The position numbers and the translations under genes are program-made. The notes under the pieces were generated by a model that saw nothing but the letters and a program-made list of their open reading frames with translations, had not been told where the DNA came from and made no database searches. This document shows, in pieces, positions 28,597 to 34,770 of a stretch of DNA of 34,770 nt (position 1 is the stretch's first letter; each line of letters starts with the position of its first letter). Location of the stretch: the NCBI RefSeq assembly GCF_963678635.1, contig NW_026971320.1:1-34770 (forward strand), in the 5' to 3' direction. The stretch comes from Symsagittifera roscoffensis. Lineage: Eukaryota > Xenacoelomorpha > Acoela > Convolutidae.

Positions 28597-28990
28597 CTTT
28601 CAGACACTAACGGATCTGATACGAGCCCAGAAAATAGACAAGATGACGAGCAACCTCTCCGAATGGATCCGGACGGAAGACAAGGAGAAATGAGAACCGG
28701 AGAATGATAGTTACAGGATCTTGAGCCAGTTCTACAAGGAGAGAAGGGACTTACACTATCACACAGCTGATGTTGTGGTAGCATTAGGAGGAAAGATGAG
28801 AAGAAGATTTTACACAAGCATAATCTCATCTTATTACCCTTGCTATATCAGACGGGAGTGTTGCTCAGATCGTACGATCAGATGGGAAATCAGGGGATAG
28901 ACAAAGAAAAACAAAAAATACTACATATGTTCGATTGGTTAAGGTTGCGAATAGCTTGCGAAAGGTGGGTGAACGCATGTTTGTTGTAAT
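28597..28990 (+). pseudogene. Element B: integrase N-terminal zinc-binding region
   Basis: After the deletion junction the reading resumes with LTDLIRAQKIDKMTSNLSEW (28606-28665), YRILSQFYKERRDLHYHTAD (about 28709-28770), HKHNLILLPLLYQTGVLLRS and YDQMGNQGIDKEKQKILHMF (28880-28938), and ends with RIACERWVNACLL (about 28950-28988). In Gypsy integrases this is the H-H-C-C finger; here the two His positions of the HxxxGH-type block read Tyr and Asn, and the last Cys is replaced. The finger is therefore no longer able to bind zinc. Confidence 0.72.
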
Positions 28991-29616
28991 TGCAAGTGAA
29001 AGACCCTAGAACAATGAAACTCTCACTTAAGTCCGTGAAAAGCTCGGAATTTAACGAGCTCGTGCAGAGAGACCATCAGAATATCTTCATGACCGATTCG
29101 GGATACAATCAGATACTGATAATTATAGACCCCTTCACGAAACTGGCAGAAGCGGTACCATATAAGACGGCCTCGGCGGAAGAGACTTGTGATCATTTGA
29201 TAACGCACTGGATATCTCGAAATGATTGTCCGATGACACTCCAATCGGAAAAAGGGAACGCCTTCTTGGGCGAACTGACAAAGGAACTGACGAGGAGATC
29301 GCACATTGCGCAAAGGCCTTCAACAACCTACCATCCTCAAACGAATGGATTGGTGGAAATGCAAAACAGAACTCTGGTGAACATGCTCAGGGTACATTGA
29401 CCGATATACATGGCATATTGGGACGAATATCTGCCACAAGTGGTAGTGGAAGGGGCGTATAACAGCACGCAGCACTCAACAACAGGTATCAGCCCTTTCA
29501 TGATGTTGACTGACAGGGAGAGAGCGATGCTCCATACATTCTTCTATCCGGAACACAAAGGGAAAAAGACGTCGCCGCAGGCGTACGTTAAATCAGCGGT
29601 CAGAGAACAACAATAA
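28991..29616 (+). pseudogene. Element B: integrase catalytic core
   Basis: LQVKDPRTMKLSLKSV leads into ELVQRDHQNIFMTDSGYNQI (first catalytic Asp, about 29056-29110) and IIIDPFTKLAEAVPYKTASA. The second block reads TLQSEKGNAFLGEL, where the normal catalytic Asp of the (S)D.G motif is Glu. The third block, TTYHPQTNGLVEMQNRTLVN (29320-29383), still has its Glu. A stop at 29398 is followed by more integrase in a shifted frame (AYNSTQHSTTGISPFMMLTD, 29457-29510). Family: Ty3/Gypsy integrase (rve). Dead by one catalytic replacement, stops and a frameshift. Confidence 0.88.
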
Positions 29617-29870
29617 TTTAACGAGCTCTGTATAAGGGACACGGCGCGGGCGCAAATGAGACAGCGGAAGAAATACGACGAAACAAAACTTCAGGCGAAA
29701 TTAGCAGTGGGACAAAAATTCTGGGTGTTCCAGAATATCATACCCCCAAAAGTGACTAAGAAGTTACTGACGAATTGGAGAGGACCGTTCATGTTAGGAG
29801 ATGTACATCAGCTAGGCCGGTTCAATCGCTTGCTCGTACAGGGCGTGCGGCGCACTATGAAAACCTGAAA
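29617..29870 (+). pseudogene. Element B: integrase C-terminal GPY/F module
   Basis: RQRKKYDETKLQAKLAVGQK, then FWVFQNIIPPKVTKKLLTNW and RGPFMLGDVHQLGRF (29659-29830). This is the pattern basic/Lys-rich, Val-Gly-x-x-(F/V)WV, W-x-GP(F/Y), which defines the GPY/F module that follows the core in Gypsy integrases. The frame stops at 29866 and continues in another frame. Confidence 0.82.
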
Positions 29871-30609
29871 CCTCACGTCGTCTCCGGAAGACTGGTGTGT
29901 ACCTCAGAACATGGAAGGACTCGAGTATCTATTGGCAGAGCCAGTATGTGAGGTGAACGAGAAAGGCACCAGAGAGAAGAATGAAGGCAACGAGGACTTG
30001 AGCATGGATGACAACGAGAAGATAGAGGTGGATTCGGACGAAGGAACTGTTGCCGACACGAAGACTTGAGAGCGCGAATGAGTGAGACAGTACTATTCGG
30101 GAAGATAAAGGACCCAGAGCTAATAGTGCTCATTTTCGGGGGTCAACGGCAATGCAGGATGGGGGAAGCGAGAAAGACCCATCGGAGTCTACCCAAAACT
30201 CTGGAATTGAAACCCAATAGCAAAAGACACGAGGAAAATCTTGAGCATCTCAGCCTGAACTTGCCTGGAAGTGCCTCGAGTTTACGAGAGGGTTCTGGAG
30301 ACAATACTTGAGCTGGAAGTGTTGCCCGCCGCAATTCCTGAGTTCCCGACGGTGAGGCGGATGATTCTGGGGATGAATAGCCCCTTTGTAGTCATTTCCC
30401 TACACGCGAGGGCAACGGTTGAGCAGCAGCAAAAAAAGTTCACGGAAAACTGGGACCCCTTTTTCATCGGGTATTCGGCAGCGGTGTACTTCCATACATG
30501 TGAAACCAAGTTAAGTTCGTGGACCACGCAAGCAAAGAAGATGCGGGGTTCGATGTCTCCAAAGTACGAGGTTCGGGAAGTGCTGAGAACTGTACGGAAG
30601 GTCACCTAG
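29871..30609 (+). pseudogene. Element B: post-integrase acidic tail and following ORF piece
   Basis: SSPEDWCVPQNMEGLEYLLA followed by an acidic stretch (KIEVDSDEGTVADTKT) to a stop at 30067. A 112-codon frame at 30271-30609 contains EVLPAAIPEFPTVRRMILGM and NSPFVVISLHARATVEQQQK. It has no known enzymatic motif. It continues the Gypsy polyprotein beyond integrase, as is usual for elements with long 3' coding regions. Confidence 0.5.
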
Positions 30610-30613
30610 CCCT

Positions 30614-31328
30614 GATGGCCGAAATGGATTACAAGAAGTAGTGCCCCTCACAGAGTATATCCGACGACAACTTCACCCCTGTCAGTGGGAACCCCAGGAG
30701 ACAGAGGAAACCTTCCAGTGGAGAACAGAATCACTGACGCGCTAGAAACGGATCAGCTGGAGTCAGGAGAGGGGGGGGGGCCGTGGACGAAACCCTCGGA
30801 GAAGCTGGAGAGGAAATTGAAGTAGGGAATACGCCCGACCAAGGGGCAACGAACATAGAATTCAGCCCCGGCATCACATGTGAGCTACTACAAGATCTGA
30901 GTAGGGGAGACTGGGCAAATACGGCCACCCCACCTTTGGGGTCTCTCCGGAAGAATCTTCAGCTGTCACTAACGTGTGAACCATCCAACATGGGAATGGT
31001 GCTCCTGACCGATGAAGCAAGAGAGAAGAATATCTTTGAAGGCAACTAAGACATTTTCTTGAGCACGTTGAACGAGGAGGCGTGGAAAAGTTTCTTGAGC
31101 GAGTTCAACCAGAGGAGGGAAGACAAAGCTAAAGTAGGCGACTTCAAGGAAGAACTGTGCAGCACGTTAGTGAAATTTGGAGAGCCTGTCCTGATCGGCA
31201 CTGGACTGGACGAGAAAGTGAGGAAAGGGCTTCTCGAGAAAAACATTGGACTAAGGAAGCAGAAGCAGAACAACGGGGCCAACCCATGTAGAGTTAGCTC
31301 TAGTCTAAACAAAAAAAAGCTATGATAA
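30614..31328 (+). pseudogene. Element B: 3' ORF region, part 1
   Basis: Upstream of an 11-G run (about 30770-30780) the frame reads RITDALETDQLESGE. Downstream a different frame continues for 180 codons with a single stop at 31047 (DETLGEAGEEIEVGNTPDQG ... TLNEEAWKSFLSEFNQRRED ... GLDEKVRKGLLEKNIGLRKQ). The frame change falls in the G-run, a likely slippage mutation or sequencing error. Composition is hydrophilic with acidic then basic parts. No domain is recognised. Confidence 0.5.
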
Positions 31329-32289
31329 AAGAGTAAGTACCAAAGTGGATGATAAAAATAAGACGGGTAATATGATTAAAGATACTAATATTCTTAAGGC
31401 TAGAGTAGGGGAGAACAAGTTGGAACAGAGGGAACTGGACAAAAAAGTTGAGTCAGTTATGGTGGTGGTAACGCCCCCGAGTAAGTAAAGTAGTAAGGTC
31501 TAGGAAGAGGAAACGGGAGACAGAAGAGGCGAGTCTTTCGGCGGATGCAGTTTCAGAAAAGAATCTAAAAATACAGCTCGCATGATTCTAGCGCGAGGGA
31601 AAACAACGGCCTACAAGAGCAGCTCAGCATTTGGGAGGTTGGCCGAGGTGCTGCGGGAAATGAAAGCCTCGACGACTCCTGGAACGGAGGGTGACTTCAA
31701 ACCCCAAAAGGCAAACGCGAAGAGGGGTTCGACTAGTGGACAAACGTGGGAAGTTGACATCCGAAAGGAGTCGCTTTCGATGCAAGACCAGGCAATTAGG
31801 AAGAAAGTGACGTGTGACCATCTCAAGAGAAATGCGACGAGAAACCCCGCTCGGCCTTGGCGGATAGCTCTGGAGACCACAAAAGAACTGGATAGTTGCC
31901 TGAAAAAGATTGATCAAGGGGTGTCTCGCAAGCAGCGGCATTGGGCTACCCAGCAGAAGGCCGAAGTAAACAAGCTAGAGTTGGGAAACCAGCTGGGGCG
32001 GTCTTGGGAGAACCTGCTGCTTTAGTACTTTGAAGATGCGATGAGGGCACCCTTGTCGGCATTGCCATTGATGGCCAATCCTTTTGTCAGAACGGCAGGA
32101 CAGTCGATGTTCACATGGAGTTTTGTGGGAATAACGTTCGAGGCATTGACCTCGCACGACAAACTTAAACAGTGTGACAAGGGTCTGCAGGTGTACCAAA
32201 GACTGGTGCAACATATTGCTCAAGACAAATCGGGATTGAGCCTAGCGAGAAGAAAAGATGCCACTTCTTTCTTGAGGTGGATCATTTGA
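31329..32289 (+). pseudogene. Element B: 3' ORF region, part 2
   Basis: An open stretch VSTKVDDKNKTGNMIKDTNI ending at about 31485 is followed, one frame over, by a basic cluster RSRKRKRETEE (about 31497-31530, nuclear-localisation-like). Then come a 147-codon frame (31582-32025; SSAFGRLAEVLREMKASTTP) and an 82-codon frame (32041-32289; VYQRLVQHIAQDKSGLSLAR), each separated by a stop or shift. Charge and Gln content suggest helical, possibly coiled-coil structure. Function unknown. Confidence 0.5.
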
Positions 32290-32389
32290 GTGATAACCGA
32301 CTCTACTGTGCAAATATGCCATCAAAAAGCGATGCGATGGAAAAATTTAGAAATGGAGATTTTCGACTGTTATCCTGAACGTATACCAA

Positions 32390-33355
32390 AGTGTTAGAAT
32401 TGATAGAGAAAAGCGCGCAAGGCAGTCTCTAGAGAGCCATGAGAAGCTTGATGAAATACGAAGGTTCTACAAGAAGAAACTCGAGGAAGGGCATGCCGTA
32501 CATCGTAACTTGGCCCGAGAAGAGAAATATGCGAAACCCACAAAACGGCGAGAACATCAAAATGTGTCTGGAGTGATACGAATAGCTTATAAGCCTTTCT
32601 TGGATTCGGAAGCCGGAAACGCCTATATAAAAATTGAGGTGGCGACGTTGTTATAATACTGGACGGAGAAAATCAATAAGATTGGCCCGACGGAAAGGGA
32701 AGGGTAAAGCCTAGGTCTGTTACTTGAGAAAATGCCAGAGTTGATCAGCGTGCTGCGCTCGAACAAGAGGGTGGAACTAAAGATGGGAAATGGAAACGAC
32801 ATGTTGTTAACGAAATTGGGGACAGTTTGGAATTTGCTGAGACTCTCTTGGTGCCCTCGTCCCCACTCGAGTTTGATTGAAGAAATCACGGAGCGAGTGA
32901 GACTGTCACCAGCGAAGGAAGGGTGAGGATTTTGGGAATCCGAACGAGGTGCAAAAACTAATCTTACCTCATCGAAAGGAATCGGAGGAAACGACAAGCA
33001 AGCTGGATAAGTTAGTGAAGAAGATGGATCCGGTAGTTGTCTGGACCTAGTGTGTGGAGGTGGAGAGCTTTCCTGTGACGGACGATCCTGCGTCAGAATA
33101 CAATTTTTTCGGAAAGACGAACTAGCCACGTGGTTTGATGACATCACGGAGAGAGAAAAAATTGAGGTGTACATACTAAGCGAGCCCCACTGTGAGCATA
33201 GTGACGGCATTGGGATTCTTCTCGAGGATGTGCAGCTTGAAATCACTGGAGTTGCTAGAATCCGAACACCAATTGGTGACGACGTTGAGCGTGAAATCAT
33301 GGCCTTGTCTTACAAATGGACGAGAAGCACATCAGAAGATGAAAGATGGTCTTGA
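32390..33355 (+). pseudogene. Element B: 3' ORF region, part 3
   Basis: ESHEKLDEIRRFYKKKLEEG (about 32433-32492) opens a charged helix that runs to EAGNAYIKIEVATLL (32655). After a shift, MPELISVLRSNKRVELKMGN (32732) and later SCDGRSCVRIQFFRKDELAT (about 33071-33130), EREKIEVYILSEPHCEHSDG and ILLEDVQLEITGVARIRTPI (about 33214-33273) follow. The last block (Cys-x5-Cys, EPHCEH, strand-rich) looks like a folded domain, but I cannot assign a family. A 225-codon frame on the opposite strand here is a shadow. Confidence 0.52.
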
Positions 33356-34423
33356 GGCGGAGATGGGGTTTCCCGTGAGTGAAGCCTACAGTTTGCCAAT
33401 GAGTGCGAAATCTCTGGTGGGATCGGTAATGGCCAATCTGTGTGGAAGCAACTACCCAATACACATGGCGATGGTGAGACATCCAGTCAGAGAGTATTAA
33501 CTGACAAAGCCTTCTCGATACCCAAGTGTGTACTCCTGGCTCGAATGTCGCATCACTCACATAGACTGTTGAGGAAGAGCCTAAGAGCTGTGCCAGGCAA
33601 TCAAAGAGAGAACTCAAGTGAGGTCTGGTGGATGAACTCTTGAGCTTAGAAAGCGAAAACACGAGTGATTTCGAGAGTTATAACACGATCGGGAAAGCAA
33701 TGAATAGTGACCCAGCCATGGAAGTAACTGACGTGACACATGAGAGGATGATGGAGTTTGAACCTCTATTGGAAGCTTCGGTAGAGCGCAACCTCCGGAT
33801 TATCAAACTGACACATGGGGAATGCCCATGCCACTGCCTGGTACAGACAATGTGGTATCCGGAGCATCCGAAACTCTGCTTGATAGGGACGTGGACGAAA
33901 TTCGTGGACGTTACCCGACCATCAGCAGAGGGTCACTCTTTTCGTGATGAGCTCGATGCTGGCGTTGCGATGGATCGAGGAAAACATAACGAAATATCGA
34001 GAGTCGAGAGCACCAATAGCAGAATCAATATATGCCATTGATTACAACCGGAGGCATGAGTTGTTTGAGACTGCGTGCAAAGTTTTCTCTACACCTTTGG
34101 AGGTGAGACACGTGTAGAATCGCAAAATTTTATTCCCATGGTTTCGAGCGGAAGCTTTCAGGAGACCCTCGCTAACACATCGCAACTCGATAACCAAAGA
34201 TTGGAAAAGAGTTCGTACAGTGTATCGTGATAACACCAAATTGAGGGAATCGATTTTAGAGGAGGACTTAGCGAAGAATGTGAGCCTGAGTTTGAACAAT
34301 TCCTTTTGCATGAAGAGAGAATCCAAAGTGAAGGGAAACCAGGCGAAAAGACTACAGGAGCAAAAGGAACGGATGCTGGCCTACAAACAGCTGAATGCAT
34401 GGGGAGAGATCGTAATCAGTTGA
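33356..34423 (+). pseudogene. Element B: 3' ORF region, part 4 (C-terminal)
   Basis: SEAYSLPMSAKSLVGSVMAN (about 33378-33437), then VLLARMSHHSHRLLRKSLRA, then a 137-codon frame at 33628-34041 (VTDVTHERMMEFEPLLEASV; KLTHGECPCHCLVQTMWYPE). After a shift, REL-type helix sequence and LREDYN-free text end in RESILEEDLAKNVSLSLNNS and KGNQAKRLQEQKERMLAYKQ, stopping at 34423. The frame switches follow one another without gaps, so this is one decayed long ORF. It sits just upstream of the candidate polypurine tract and LTR. Confidence 0.5.
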
Positions 34424-34434
34424 CGAAAAAGAAC
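34423..34434 (+). promoter_or_regulatory. Candidate polypurine tract of element B
   Basis: ACGAAAAAGAAC, nearly all purine, directly after the last stop of the 3' ORF region and directly before a TG dinucleotide. In LTR retroelements the plus-strand primer is such a tract adjacent to the 3' LTR. Short and imperfect, so tentative. Confidence 0.35.
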
Positions 34435-34770
34435 TGACATGGCAGGTTACGGTGTTGAGTGTGTTAGGACCCACTAACTCAATGACCAGGGTCACGATTT
34501 AAAGATGATGTTAAGGGATTGGTTTTTGAGTCGTGAGCGAGTGAAAGGAAAAGGGCCTTGAGTGTGAACTCAGATGAAATCTGAGGGCACGGAAAAGAAC
34601 TTTTAATAAAAAATTATGGTTACTAGTATATTATATGTACTATGTAAATCAACATGATGCAAATCAATAAAGCTTATTTTGAAATGCTAAAATTCATATC
34701 ATAGTGGATGTCATAGTGGATTGCGCCTAAAATTTATTGATCACGAGTGATAGTTCTTGTAAAAGTGTGC
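34435..34770 (+). repeat. Candidate 3' LTR of element B (runs off the window)
   Basis: Starts TGACATGGCAGGTTACGGTG after the purine tract, is noncoding, and contains two AATAAA words (34605-34610 and 34666-34671) that could serve as polyadenylation signals. No matching 5' LTR was found in 24960-26265, so the boundary rests on position and the TG start only. Confidence 0.4.

Noticed and set aside
28356-28829. 157-codon minus-strand frame
   Set aside because: Shadow of the RT and linker coding sequence, and it spans the deletion junction.
32623-33300. 225-codon minus-strand frame
   Set aside because: Lies opposite well-supported plus-strand coding sequence of element B; Ser/Pro-rich shadow composition.
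1-34770. tRNA, rRNA or other conserved RNA genes
   Set aside because: None was recognised on either strand by eye; a covariance-model search would be needed to exclude diverged copies.

Overview
This is intergenic, repeat-dominated eukaryotic DNA, most likely from an invertebrate animal. It is AT-rich, no host gene could be recognised, and nearly everything is decayed transposable-element sequence. The two retrotransposons have Ty3/Gypsy-type pol genes with many stops and frameshifts. I cannot name the species from sequence alone.

Layout. (1) Positions 1-5769, read on the minus strand, hold the 3' half of a decayed Ty3/Gypsy element ('element A'): the integrase C-terminus, a tail containing a 373-bp tandem duplication, and a long env-position ORF region. 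(2) Positions 5776-22452 hold one 16.7-kb inverted repeat, a giant fold-back mobile element. The two arms are about 8.6 and 8.0 kb, face each other across a 67-nt spacer, and are bounded by a 6-bp target duplication (GATATA). (3) Positions 22459-24960 hold the other half of element A on the minus strand: the integrase core, an RNase H remnant and RT with a YLDD box. The fold-back element therefore sits inside the integrase gene of element A. (4) Positions 24990-25990 hold a plus-strand coding remnant and a 63-bp tandem array. (5) Positions 26266 to about 34430 hold a second, different Ty3/Gypsy element ('element B') on the plus strand: gag, protease remnant, truncated RT, integrase, then a 4-kb ORF region of unknown function, and probably the start of its 3' LTR at about 34435.

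Inside the fold-back element each arm, from the tip inwards, consists of: a 215-bp terminal hairpin with G-runs; a 1.2-kb outer segment that is about 99% identical between arms where compared; a degenerate TTAC-type tetranucleotide field; a short unique link; a degenerate GGAT-type field with a ~200-bp higher-order repeat; a 1.5-kb AT-rich segment with small mirrored ORFs; and a GC-richer array of ~217-bp repeats next to the centre. I see no transposase, polymerase or capsid gene, so it is probably non-autonomous. Its AG...CT ends, 6-bp target duplication and size resemble Polinton/Maverick elements, but that link is inference.

The main interest is the fold-back element: almost entirely palindromic, unusually large, cleanly inserted, and with arms that have diverged unevenly. 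The retrotransposons show how it inserted and serve as the nested host.
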